A stretch of 64,000 nt of DNA, taken from NCBI GenBank assembly GCA_028696165.1, contig JAQVHQ010000012.1:1-64000 (forward strand), read 5' to 3'. Below are positions 43,061-52,399 of the stretch, one piece after another; the first letter of the stretch is position 1; every line of letters starts with the position of its first letter. The position numbers were made by a program, and so were the translations under genes. Source of the stretch: Lachnospiraceae bacterium. GTDB lineage: Bacteria > Bacillota > Clostridia > Lachnospirales > Lachnospiraceae. The notes under the pieces are model-generated. The model had not been told where the DNA came from, made no database searches, and saw nothing but the letters and a program-made list of their open reading frames with translations.

Positions 43061-46048
43061 ATGAGCGATAAGATGACGTGCATGTCTTTTGCACAATTAA
43101 TGAATTGGGTTTTAAAGGAAAAAGACGGTTCAGGCACAGTTTTTGGATTAAGAAGAGCATATCAGGCGAATACTGATTGTACCTTAAGTCTGTTTGGCAG
43201 AAATTTGGAGACCGTAATCGGACCGGCAGCTGGACCAAACAGCCAGTTGGCACAGAATATCATAGCTTCTTATTATGCAGGAGCCAGATTCTTTGAATTG
43301 AAGACCGTACAGAAGATGGATGGTGCAGAACTTGCAGCCTGTGTTAATAAACCTTGTATTAAAGCAGATGATGAATGCTATAACTGTGAATGGTCTACAG
43401 AATTATATGTTCCGGAAGCGCAGGATGAATATATAAAGGCCTGGTTTATCCTTCACATTCTTGCAAAAGAGTATGGCTTGGGAAGTATGGATGGATTCCA
43501 GTTTAATATCTCCGTAGGATATGATCTGGAAGGAATCAAGACACCAAAGATTGACAGCTTTATTAATAATATGATGGAGGCAAAGAATACAGAAATCTGG
43601 AAGTCGTGTAAGACGTATCTTCTGGAGCATGTCTCTGATTTTACACAGATTACGAAGGAGGACATCGAATCTATTCCGTCAGCTATCTGCAACAGTGCAA
43701 CAATTTCGACCCTTCATGGATGTCCGCCGAAGGAAATCGAAAGTATTGCCAATTATCTCATTAATGAGAAGGGATTACATACATTTATCAAATGTAACCC
43801 AACCTTGTTAGGTTATGATTTTGCAAAAGAAACAATGGATAAGATGGGATACGATTATCTTGTATTTGGAAGGTTTCACTTCGAAGACGATCTTCAGTAT
43901 GAGGATGCGGTTCCTATGTTAAGTCGTCTGATGGAACTTTGTGAAAATAAGAATCTTCAGTTTGGCGTAAAGATTACCAATACCTTCCCGGTAGATGTAA
44001 AAGCGGGTGAGTTACCAAGTGAAGAGATGTATATGTCAGGAAAATCTCTTTATCCATTGTCTATTTCGCTGGCGGCTAAACTGTCAGAAGAATTTGGTGG
44101 AAAGCTTCGCATCGCTTATTCAGGAGGTGCAGATGCTTTTAATATAGAAAAAATTGCTGCAGTGGGAATCTGGCCGATAACAGTGGCTACCACAATCTTA
44201 AAACCGGGCGGATATCAGCGTTTAGAGCAGATGGCAAAGAGTTTGGAATCTCTAGGTAGTAAGAAATGGGAAGGAATTAATGTATCTGCACTTAAAAAAC
44301 TGGCACAGGAAGCAATTACCGATGCTCATCATGTAAAGGCTGCCAAGATGCCGGTTTCCAGAAAGACAAAGGAACCGGTACCGCTTATGAATTGCTATGT
44401 GGCACCTTGTGAAGAGCGTTGTCCTATTCATCAGGATATTGCAGCTTATATGCTTCTGGCAGGAGAAGGAAGATTCGAAGAAGCGTTAGATGTCATCATG
44501 GATAAGAATGCACTTCCATTTATTACAGGAACCATCTGTGCTCACACCTGTATGAGCAGCTGTACCCGCAATTTCTACGAAACTCCGGTACAGATAAGGG
44601 ATACAAAACTTACCTGTGCAAAGAGTGCTTATGAGACTATTTTAGAAAATTTGAAACCAACAGGAACATCGAAACGCAAAACAGCAGTTGTAGGCGGTGG
44701 ACCTGCGGGAATGGCAGCAGCTTACTATCTGGCTAGAGCAGGGGTCAAGGTTACCTTATATGAAAAACGCGCCAGACTTGGCGGTGTAGTAGATGGAGTA
44801 ATTCCGGATTTTCGAATTGATGCAGATGTGATAGCAAAGGATGCAGCATTCCTTGAAAAATTAGGAGTGGATATTCAGCTCAATTCGCCTGTCTCTTCTG
44901 TGGCCGATCTAAAAGCGGATGGTTTTGATTCTGTAGTATTGGCTGTTGGTGCTTACAAGCGTGGAGAATTATCTATTGATGGTGGTAAAGCCCAAAATGC
45001 ATTGGCATTCTTAGAAGAATATAATCAGTCAAAGGGACAGATGAACCTGGGAGAACATGTAGTCGTAATCGGTGGCGGCAATACAGCCATGGATACTGCC
45101 AGAGCTGCAAAAAAATGCAGTGGGGTGAAAGAGGTATTCCTTGTGTACAGACGAACCAAACGCTACATGCCTGCGGATGAGCATGAATTGCTTCTGGCGT
45201 TGGAAGATGGAGTGGTATTTAAGGAACTTCTTGCACCTGTTCGAATGGAGAAGGGTCAGCTTATCTGCAGAAAAATGGTACTTGGAGATAAAGATGCTTC
45301 CGGACGCGCCAGCGTAGTTGAAACACAGGAAGAAGTCAGTGTGGCAGCGGATACGGTAATTGCAGCAGTTGGAGAAAAAGTACCTACAGACTTCTATACA
45401 TCCAACGATCTTGCAGTTGATGAGAGAGGCCGTGTTCTTGTAAATGAAAATCTGGAAACTAGCCACGCAGGTGTTTATGCTGTTGGCGACGGACTATATG
45501 GTCCAAAGACAGTGGTTGAGGGCATGGCAAATGCAAAGAAGGCAGCGGAAGCCATTGTAGGAGAAAGCGTAAGTAAAGACTGCAGTATACAGGCTGATAA
45601 GAATGACATCACTGCAAAGAAGGGTATCCTGGCAGAACCAAAAGAAGGTATCTGCGACAGCAGTCGTTGCCTAAGTTGTTCTACTGTATGTGAAAACTGC
45701 GTAGATGTCTGTCCGAACAGAGCTAATATCTCTATAAAAGTGAAAGGAATGGCGATGGCACAGGTGATTCATGTGGATTACATGTGTAATGAGTGTGGAA
45801 ACTGTAACAGTTTCTGTCCGTATGAGAGCGCACCATACCAGGCAAAATTTACATTATTTGCCAATGAAGCGGATATGGCAGAAAGCAAAAATCAGGGATT
45901 TGTAGTTTTAGACGCAGCCAGAAAATTGTATAAAGTACGTTTTATGGGAAATGAAACAACAGTAACTGCAGGAGACAACAGTATTCCGGCAGGAATCATG
46001 GATATTATGAATGCAGTAGTAGATTCTTATTCCTATCTGATTCCATAA
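43061..46048 (+). CDS. ygfK: YgfK, Fe-S flavoprotein of purine degradation (named putative selenate reductase subunit)
   Basis: A 995-residue multidomain redox protein. Residues 1 to about 430 form a dihydroorotate-dehydrogenase-like barrel (TLHGCPPKEIESIANYL, RIAYSGGADAFNIE). A GltD/DPD-like Fe-S segment follows (CYVAPCEERCPIHQDIAAYM, CAHTCMSSCTR). An FAD domain (VVGGGPAGMAAAYYLARAG) and an NAD(P) domain (VVIGGGNTAMDTAR) come next. The C-terminal ferredoxin region has CLSCSTVCENCVDVCP and CNECGNCNSFCP. The arrangement resembles dihydropyrimidine dehydrogenase, so ring reduction of a purine intermediate is the likely job; selenate reduction is a historical label. Confidence 0.92.
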   Translation: MSDKMTCMSFAQLMNWVLKEKDGSGTVFGLRRAYQANTDCTLSLFGRNLETVIGPAAGPNSQLAQNIIASYYAGARFFELKTVQKMDGAELAACVNKPCIKADDECYNCEWSTELYVPEAQDEYIKAWFILHILAKEYGLGSMDGFQFNISVGYDLEGIKTPKIDSFINNMMEAKNTEIWKSCKTYLLEHVSDFTQITKEDIESIPSAICNSATISTLHGCPPKEIESIANYLINEKGLHTFIKCNPTLLGYDFAKETMDKMGYDYLVFGRFHFEDDLQYEDAVPMLSRLMELCENKNLQFGVKITNTFPVDVKAGELPSEEMYMSGKSLYPLSISLAAKLSEEFGGKLRIAYSGGADAFNIEKIAAVGIWPITVATTILKPGGYQRLEQMAKSLESLGSKKWEGINVSALKKLAQEAITDAHHVKAAKMPVSRKTKEPVPLMNCYVAPCEERCPIHQDIAAYMLLAGEGRFEEALDVIMDKNALPFITGTICAHTCMSSCTRNFYETPVQIRDTKLTCAKSAYETILENLKPTGTSKRKTAVVGGGPAGMAAAYYLARAGVKVTLYEKRARLGGVVDGVIPDFRIDADVIAKDAAFLEKLGVDIQLNSPVSSVADLKADGFDSVVLAVGAYKRGELSIDGGKAQNALAFLEEYNQSKGQMNLGEHVVVIGGGNTAMDTARAAKKCSGVKEVFLVYRRTKRYMPADEHELLLALEDGVVFKELLAPVRMEKGQLICRKMVLGDKDASGRASVVETQEEVSVAADTVIAAVGEKVPTDFYTSNDLAVDERGRVLVNENLETSHAGVYAVGDGLYGPKTVVEGMANAKKAAEAIVGESVSKDCSIQADKNDITAKKGILAEPKEGICDSSRCLSCSTVCENCVDVCPNRANISIKVKGMAMAQVIHVDYMCNECGNCNSFCPYESAPYQAKFTLFANEADMAESKNQGFVVLDAARKLYKVRFMGNETTVTAGDNSIPAGIMDIMNAVVDSYSYLIP

Positions 46049-46063
46049 AATATTATGATGTTG

Positions 46064-46085
46064 GGGTCAAAAGGTATTTTGACCC
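46064..46085 (+). other. Intergenic hairpin between ygfK and xdh
   Basis: GGGTCAAAA-GGTA-TTTTGACCC, with flanking GATG/TATC. There is no T run, so it may be a processing or attenuation element rather than a full terminator. Confidence 0.45.
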
Positions 46086-46181
46086 TGGTATCATATTATT
46101 GATTTATATCGAAAAAAGCTTAAAAATATCTGCTTTGGCTTACTTGGTAAATATATGAAATATGAGAAAAGAGGTGGTATC

Positions 46182-48749
46182 ATGTACACATTATATATAA
46201 ACCAGGACACATACGAGACGAATCAAGAGGGGAAACTTCTTCCATTTCTGCGGGATGTGTGCAAGTTAAAATCCGTGAAAGACGGGTGCAGCGAAGGTGC
46301 CTGTGGAACCTGTACCGTACTTGTTGAGGGAAAACCTCAGAAAGCCTGTATACCAACCCTTGCGAAGATGGATGGAAAGCATATCCTGACTGTGGAAGGG
46401 CTATCTGACGTGGAGAAGGATGTCTATACCTATGCCTTTGGAGAAGCCGGAGCGGTACAGTGTGGATTTTGTATTCCTGGAATGGTAATCTGTGCCAAGG
46501 GATTACTGGATCAGAATTTAAATCCAACCAGACAGGAGATTGCTTATGCCCTGCGTAATAATATCTGCCGATGCACCGGATACAAGAAGATTATCGATGC
46601 AGTGGAACTTGCAGCTGAGATTAAGCGAAATGACAATCAGATTCCAAAGAAAGAATTCTCCTGGAAGTTAGGAGAAAGAGTTCATCGCGTAGATGTACGG
46701 GAGAAGGTATTAGGATACGGTGAATATGTGGATGATATGGAGATTGAGGGTATGGTTCATGCCAGTGCATTGCGTTCAAAATACCCAAGAGCCAGAGTGA
46801 TGGGAATCGATACGTCTGAGGCTGTCAAAGTTCCGGGTGTAATTGGTGTCTATACAGCAGCTGATATCCCTGGATCCAATAAAATCGGCCATATCAAGAA
46901 AGACTGGGATACCATGATTCCCATTGGCGGCCTGACTCATTATCTGGGGGATGCCATTGCACTTGTAGCAGCCGAGTCCTTGGATGCAGTAGAAAAAGCG
47001 AAAGGATTAGTCCGCGTAGAATATGAGGAACTTCCATTTATAGATAATCTCTATGATGCAGCAAAAGAGGATGCTCCTTTGATTCATGAGCATCTGGAAA
47101 ATAATCTTCTGGCAAATAAAAAGGTATCCAGAGGGGATGCAAAAGCAGCAATTGCCCGTTCTAAATATGTTTTAACAGAAGAATTTCATACACCATTCAC
47201 AGAACATGCTTTTTTGGAACCAGAGTGTTCTGTGGCAGTTCCCACAGAGGATGGAGTACTGATTTATTCCACGGATCAGGGTGTCTATACTACACAGCAT
47301 GAATGTGCGGAAATGCTTAATCTGTCGCCGGACAAAGTAGAAGTTATCAATAAGCTGGTAGGCGGTGGCTTTGGCGGGAAAGAAGATATGACGGTACAGC
47401 ATCATGCAGCTCTTGTGGCATATCTGGCCAAACGTCCGGTGAAGGTAAAACTCACCCGCGCAGAGAGTATGCTGATTCATCCAAAACGTCATCCTATGGA
47501 TATGAGATTCACGGTGGGATGTGATGAGAAGGGAATCATTCAGGGCGTAGATGCCACAGTGCTGGCAGATACAGGTGCTTATGCGTCATTGGGAAGTCCT
47601 GTGTTGGAACGTGCATGTACGCATGCGGCAGGTCCATATAATTATCAGAATTTTAATATCGATGGTAAAGCATATTATACCAATAATCCTCCAGCTGGTG
47701 CATTCAGAGGATTTGGGGTTACACAGACTTGTTTTGGAATGGAGATGATGCTTGATAAGCTGGCGAAGATGATAGGTATCTCTGCCTGGGAAATTCGTTA
47801 TCGTAATGCGATACGTCCGGGGCAGGAACTGCCCAACGGACAGATTGTAGATGAATCAACCGGTTTGGTGGAAACCTTGGAGGCAGTAAAAGATATCTGT
47901 GAGAAAAATACTCACGTTGGTGTTGCCTGTGCCATGAAAAATGCCGGCGTAGGTGTGGGCCTTCCGGATTACGGAAGATGTATACTTAAAGTACAGGATG
48001 GAAAGCTATATATTCGTTCCGGAGCTTCCTGTATCGGGCAGGGACTTGGAACCGTTCTTTTACAGATGGTCATTACCCAGACCGGTCTTGACAGGAGTCA
48101 GGTGGTATATGATGTATCCAATACGATCAATGCTCCAGATTCCGGTGTAACCTCCGGTTCCAGACAGACCTTAGTAACAGGAGAAGCTGCAAGACGTGCC
48201 TGCCTGCTTTTTAATGAGGCGGTAAAAGGGAGAACGATTGCCGATTTAGAAGACCAGGAATTCTATGGAGAATATCTTGCCAAGACAGACCCATTGGGAA
48301 CTACAGAAGTAAAAAATCCTGTTTCTCATGTAGCTTACGGGTATGCGACTCAGGTATGTATACTAAATGATAAAGGTGAAATCAAGCAGGTTATCGCAGC
48401 GCATGATGTGGGAAAGGCAGTGAATCCATTATCCGTAGAAGGTCAGATAGAGGGCGGTGTAGTCATGTCTATAGGGTATGCACTGACGGAAGAGTATCGA
48501 TTAAAAGACTGTAAACCTTTGTCAAAATTTGGAACTTTAGGACTTCTGCGTGCTCATCAGGTACCGGAAGTAAAGAGCATTATTGTAGAAAAAGCCGGGC
48601 TTAAAGTAGCCTGTGGTGCAATTGGAATTGGTGAGATTACCTCCATACCGACAGCCCCTGCTATTGCCGGTGCTTATTATGAATATGATGGCGAATATAG
48701 AACCAGTCTGCCTCTGATTCATACGCCCTATGAACGGAAAAAACAGTGA
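46182..48749 (+). CDS. xdh: Selenium-dependent xanthine dehydrogenase (2Fe-2S and molybdopterin domains fused)
   Basis: An 855-residue molybdenum hydroxylase. The first 155 residues hold two [2Fe-2S] sites (CSEGACGTC, QCGFCIPGM, NNICRCTGY). The rest is the molybdopterin domain with VGGGFGGKEDM, NNPPAGAFRGFG, SCIGQGLGTVLL and the catalytic Glu in GIGEITSIPTAP (about residue 817). The fusion order and the linked yqeB/yqeC genes match the selenium-dependent XDH family, whose Mo site carries labile selenium rather than selenocysteine. It interconverts hypoxanthine, xanthine and urate. No FAD subunit (XdhB) is encoded nearby. The start is ATG 46182 after GAGGTGG; an upstream ATG at 46155 lacks a site. 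Confidence 0.93.
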   Translation: MYTLYINQDTYETNQEGKLLPFLRDVCKLKSVKDGCSEGACGTCTVLVEGKPQKACIPTLAKMDGKHILTVEGLSDVEKDVYTYAFGEAGAVQCGFCIPGMVICAKGLLDQNLNPTRQEIAYALRNNICRCTGYKKIIDAVELAAEIKRNDNQIPKKEFSWKLGERVHRVDVREKVLGYGEYVDDMEIEGMVHASALRSKYPRARVMGIDTSEAVKVPGVIGVYTAADIPGSNKIGHIKKDWDTMIPIGGLTHYLGDAIALVAAESLDAVEKAKGLVRVEYEELPFIDNLYDAAKEDAPLIHEHLENNLLANKKVSRGDAKAAIARSKYVLTEEFHTPFTEHAFLEPECSVAVPTEDGVLIYSTDQGVYTTQHECAEMLNLSPDKVEVINKLVGGGFGGKEDMTVQHHAALVAYLAKRPVKVKLTRAESMLIHPKRHPMDMRFTVGCDEKGIIQGVDATVLADTGAYASLGSPVLERACTHAAGPYNYQNFNIDGKAYYTNNPPAGAFRGFGVTQTCFGMEMMLDKLAKMIGISAWEIRYRNAIRPGQELPNGQIVDESTGLVETLEAVKDICEKNTHVGVACAMKNAGVGVGLPDYGRCILKVQDGKLYIRSGASCIGQGLGTVLLQMVITQTGLDRSQVVYDVSNTINAPDSGVTSGSRQTLVTGEAARRACLLFNEAVKGRTIADLEDQEFYGEYLAKTDPLGTTEVKNPVSHVAYGYATQVCILNDKGEIKQVIAAHDVGKAVNPLSVEGQIEGGVVMSIGYALTEEYRLKDCKPLSKFGTLGLLRAHQVPEVKSIIVEKAGLKVACGAIGIGEITSIPTAPAIAGAYYEYDGEYRTSLPLIHTPYERKKQ

Positions 48750-48811
48750 TAAAACCAGATAATAATTTTCCGTATTGACATTATATCGGGGTGAAATGGG
48801 AGGAAAACTGC

Positions 48812-50197
48812 ATGAAATATATCATTAAAAATGGAACTATCGTTTCAGGAAAAGAAACAAAGACCGCAGATATACTATTGGAAGATGGGATGATAGAGAA
48901 AGTAGAAGAAAACCTGACCAACACCCCTATAGCAATAGATGCCAAAATCATCGATGCATCCGGAAAATATGTTTTCCCTGGATTTATCGATGCTCACACT
49001 CATTTTGATTTGGAAGTATCCGGTACGGTAACGGCGGATGATTTTGAAACCGGGACAAAAGCGGCCATAGTCGGAGGGACCACGCTTGTCATTGACTTTG
49101 CGACTCAGAATAAAGGAGAAACTCTAAAAGAGGCATCCTCAAATTGGCATAAGAAGGCAGAAGGAAGATGCTCTTGCGATTATGCTTTCCATATGGCTAT
49201 TTCAGATTGGAATCAAGAAGCCAGAAGGCAGATAGCAGATATGATGGAAGAGGGAATTACAACATTTAAGCTATATATGACATATCCTGCCATGATTTTA
49301 AATGATGGTGAAATCTATGAAGTGTTAAAAGAACTGAAAAAGTATGGCACCTTTGCAGGAGTACACTGTGAAAATGCACCGCTGATAGATGCTTTTATTG
49401 CAGAGAAGAAAGCAAAGGGGCATCTGGGTCCGGACAGTCATCCACTGTGCAGACCACCACAAGTAGAGGCAGAGGCCATACATCGGCTGCTGGTAATCGC
49501 TAAAGAGGCGGATAATCCGGTTATGGTAGTACATACTACATCTAAGGCAGCGATGGAAGAAATCGAGATTGCCAGGGCAAAGGGGCAGAAGGTGTATGCG
49601 GAGACCTGTCCACAGTATCTGTTGTTGGATGACAGTTATTTTAGTCTTCCTGATTTTAAGGGGGCAAACTATGTATGTTCACCTCCAATGAGGAAAAGTG
49701 CCGACCAGGATTATCTATGGGAGGCATTAAAGCTTGATGAGATTCAGACCATTTCCACAGACCACTGCAGCTTTACTACTGAGCAGAAGAAGATGGGAAT
49801 TCACGATTTTACTAAGATTCCGAATGGCATGCCAGGGGTGGAAACAAGGGGAGAATTGATGTATACTTATGGAGTAGGACAAGGTAAAATCACTTTGGAG
49901 CAGATGTGTCGTCTGTTGTCGGAGACACCTGCCAGATTATATGGATGTTATCCGCAAAAAGGATGCATTGCACCAGGAAGTGATGGGGATATTACCATTA
50001 TTGATCCTCATAAAACCAAAACGATAAGGGCAGAGAAGCAAATGCAGAATGTGGATTATGCTCCATTTGAAGGTTTTGAGATTAAGGGATGTGTAGATTC
50101 CGTTTTCCTTGGAGGCAAACTAGTTGTGGAAGATGGTAAATTAGTTAAGGCCAATCAGGGTAGATTTATTTCTCGCAGACAGCCAGAGTTATTGTAG
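48812..50197 (+). CDS. hyuA: D-hydantoinase / dihydropyrimidinase-type enzyme (HyuA)
   Basis: A 461-residue cyclic amidohydrolase with a binuclear metal site. It shows GFIDAHTHFDLEV (HxH), the carbamylated Lys in TTFKLYMTYP, AGVHCENAPLID (His), VMVVHTTSKAAME (His) and ISTDHCSF (Asp). It opens the hydantoin or pyrimidine-like ring of a purine fragment, consistent with the hyuA step of anaerobic urate/xanthine degradation. ATG 48812 follows GGGAGG; it lies 62 nt after xdh and is probably co-transcribed. Confidence 0.92.
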   Translation: MKYIIKNGTIVSGKETKTADILLEDGMIEKVEENLTNTPIAIDAKIIDASGKYVFPGFIDAHTHFDLEVSGTVTADDFETGTKAAIVGGTTLVIDFATQNKGETLKEASSNWHKKAEGRCSCDYAFHMAISDWNQEARRQIADMMEEGITTFKLYMTYPAMILNDGEIYEVLKELKKYGTFAGVHCENAPLIDAFIAEKKAKGHLGPDSHPLCRPPQVEAEAIHRLLVIAKEADNPVMVVHTTSKAAMEEIEIARAKGQKVYAETCPQYLLLDDSYFSLPDFKGANYVCSPPMRKSADQDYLWEALKLDEIQTISTDHCSFTTEQKKMGIHDFTKIPNGMPGVETRGELMYTYGVGQGKITLEQMCRLLSETPARLYGCYPQKGCIAPGSDGDITIIDPHKTKTIRAEKQMQNVDYAPFEGFEIKGCVDSVFLGGKLVVEDGKLVKANQGRFISRRQPELL

Positions 50198-50309
50198 TTG
50201 CTGCTCTTTGAAATTATTTCTGTTTTGTGTATATAATCTTTTGTCCTATTATATATACAAGTTTTTTACTTTAGTAAAGAGTAAAATAGGTAAGAGGTGA
50301 GCAATAAGT

Positions 50310-51257
50310 ATGAAAAAGAAAATAATTATGGGTATGGGATTGTTGGCTGGATATGCTGGTGCATGTAAGGGATTCCTTGATTTTGCGATTAAGCGTCACA
50401 GTGAGAAAAAAGCGGCACGTAAGAGAAAGAAAGATGAGAAGGAAAACGGACCTTCTTACGGTATCTATCATGACCGTGTAGAGGAAGGGCGTCAGTGGAT
50501 TAAGCGCAGTATCTCAGAAGAGTGGGATATTACTTCGAAAGATGGCTTGAAGCTTCATGCGTATTATCTGGAGAATCCGAATCCTAAGGGTATATTTTTA
50601 TTGGTACATGGATATAGAGCCAGTGGATTCGGAGATTTTGCGTGTTCAACGAAGTTCTATTATGAATTAGGCTATCATATTGTGGAGATTGATCAGAGAA
50701 GTCACGGTAAAAGTGAGGGCACTTATATTGGTATGGGTGTTTTGGAAAGACTGGATGTACAGGCATGGATTAAGGTGATTGATAAGAGATTTGAAGGAAA
50801 ACTTTCTATATACCTTGCCGGAGTTTCCATGGGAGCAAGTACAGTCCTTATGACGAGTACATTGTCTCTTCCGAAGTCTGTGAAGGGGATTATTGCGGAT
50901 TGTGGTTTTACTTCCCCAGCGGATATTTTTAAACATGTGATGAAGTTATGGATGAATCTACCGCCGTTTCCTTTCCTGTATGGGGCGAATCTTTTATCTA
51001 AGTGGATTGCCGGGTATGGATTCTGGGATGTGGTGATTCCAAAGGAGATGGAGAGGAATCAACTGCCGATACTTTTTGTGCATGGCGGTGAGGATACTTT
51101 TGTGCCTACCTGGATGGGACTTGAGAATTATCAGGCCTGCAGGGCACCAAAGAGGATTTTGATTGTGGATGGAGCGGAGCACGCTATGAGTTATCTGGTG
51201 GATACGAAGCGGTATCAGGAGGCTGTGATTGAGTTTTTGGAAGGGGGGACGAAATAA
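50310..51257 (+). CDS. Alpha/beta hydrolase, membrane-attached
   Basis: A 315-residue serine hydrolase. It has an N-terminal hydrophobic segment (IIMGMGLLAGYAGACKG) and then a hydrolase fold. Its oxyanion region is LVHGYRASGFG, the nucleophile elbow GVSMGAS, the acid GGEDTFVP and the His DGAEHAMS. Substrate unknown. ATG 50310 follows AAGAGGTGAG. Codons become strongly G/T-ending toward the 3' end. Its final codons and stop (51252-51257) are part of the stem of giant hairpin 4, so end of translation and hairpin folding are physically linked. Confidence 0.85.
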   Translation: MKKKIIMGMGLLAGYAGACKGFLDFAIKRHSEKKAARKRKKDEKENGPSYGIYHDRVEEGRQWIKRSISEEWDITSKDGLKLHAYYLENPNPKGIFLLVHGYRASGFGDFACSTKFYYELGYHIVEIDQRSHGKSEGTYIGMGVLERLDVQAWIKVIDKRFEGKLSIYLAGVSMGASTVLMTSTLSLPKSVKGIIADCGFTSPADIFKHVMKLWMNLPPFPFLYGANLLSKWIAGYGFWDVVIPKEMERNQLPILFVHGGEDTFVPTWMGLENYQACRAPKRILIVDGAEHAMSYLVDTKRYQEAVIEFLEGGTK

Positions 51258-51663
51258 TTCCCGGAAATCGGGCAGCCGGCGATGTGGAAAAAGAATCTCC
51301 TTCAGCCGATTTCTCCCAGCTGAGGCGAACCAAGCCTGACCTGGTTCTCACCTAATGTGTTTGGGATTGCTTTGTGTACTAAGTGCGACTATAGAAAAAT
51401 ACGGATGGAATCAATTGGACCAACCACATTCGCCCTGTTTTCTGATGAAAACATGACTCAGGTGGTTTTGAAATTGGGTTTTGTAAACCCAATTTCACCA
51501 ATTGATTTCATCCGTATTTTTCTAAGTCTTACTAAGTACATGCGCTGATATCCCAAACACATTAGGTGAGGGTCAGGCCAGGTTTGATTTGCCTCAGCTG
51601 GGAGGAATCGGCTGAAGGAGATTCTTTTTCCACCGCTGGCTGACCGACTGCCGGGAATTATTT
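51252..51663 (+). repeat. Giant hairpin 4 with conserved core, overlapping a stop codon
   Basis: AAATAATTCCCGG (51252-51264, including the hydrolase TAA) pairs with 51651-51663. Long outer arms follow (GGAAAAAGAATCTCC, TCCCAGCTGAGGC, CACCTAATGTGTTTGGGAT and complements). Seven mismatches between the arms over 39 nt are all transitions. The inner stem AGAAAAATACGGATG pairs with CATCCGTATTTTTCT. The core 51423-51496 is ACCAC/GTGGT enclosing GTTTTC-TGAT-GAAAAC, then GAAATTGGGTTT-tgt-AAACCCAATTTC. Confidence 0.88.
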
Positions 51664-52013
51664 CTGGGGATGGAAGTATGAGAGAATTAATTTATTTACG
51701 CTTAATAAGGTGCCGCGGTTTATTTACCAACGAAAAGGAGTGGCAGGTGCATAGTCAGAGGTGATTCTTTTTTGGAATTAGAAGTGCTTAGTTAAATTCA
51801 AAAAAGGAAAAAAGGAAAGTATCAATTGTGGTATGTGCTGTTGTAGGTTGTAAATTATATGTATTTGAAATATAATAGTCTTATGTGTCAAAATATTGAA
51901 CTTACGTTTAGATGAGAACATGTATAGATGTATGGCATATAAGAAACTGTATAGATGTGTGACAGATGAGAACATGCATGAAATAATTGTATATAAAGAA
52001 GGAGAGTTTTATT
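51664..52013. other. AT-rich gene-free stretch with weak direct repeats
   Basis: GATGAGAACATG occurs twice (about 51911 and 51965) and CTGTATAGATGT-like words recur between them. Otherwise I see no gene or strong structure. Confidence 0.35.
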
Positions 52014-52259
52014 ATGGATGAATATGAAGTTATCAATATTCCGATATCTGATGGTACGGAGAGAGAGTTTGCTATTATGAATACATTTGAAGTTAAGGAG
52101 AAGTCTTATATGGCAGTTTCTTTGATTGAGGATGATGTGATTGTAGAAGGTGTGTATCTTTACAAGTATACTCCGGCAGATGACGGTGATGTGATTGTTG
52201 CAACTATTTCTGATGATGAAGAATATGCAGCTGTTAAGCTGGCTTATGAGAATTTGTAA
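52014..52259 (+). CDS. DUF1292 family protein
   Basis: An 81-residue acidic beta-rich protein typical of the small DUF1292 proteins widespread in Firmicutes (EFAIMNTFEVKEKSYMAVSL, EDDVIVEGVYLYKY). Function unknown. ATG 52014 follows GGAGAG; a longer frame from 51987 has no site. Confidence 0.75.
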   Translation: MDEYEVINIPISDGTEREFAIMNTFEVKEKSYMAVSLIEDDVIVEGVYLYKYTPADDGDVIVATISDDEEYAAVKLAYENL

Positions 52260-52268
52260 TTTATTTAC

Positions 52269-52336
52269 AGATGTAGTTTATATTTGCTGAAAATGTATAT
52301 TAAGATGCAATTTATATTTGTTGAGAATGTATATTT
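52269..52336. repeat. Tandem 34-bp repeat, two copies
   Basis: AGATGTAGTTTATATTTGCT opens the first unit and AGATGCAATTTATATTTGTT the second; each ends AATGTATATT. The copies differ by transitions only, plus one A/T at the end. It lies in the yqeB leader. Confidence 0.7.
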
Positions 52337-52399
52337 AGAGACAGAGAAATTAACAGGGAGAGATAGTGTTTATAGATTTTCAGGAGAAAGGGGATTGTT

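Noticed and set aside
43061..46048. Selenate reductase activity of YgfK
   Set aside because: The domain layout is that of dihydropyrimidine-dehydrogenase-like proteins with no molybdopterin site; the name is historical.
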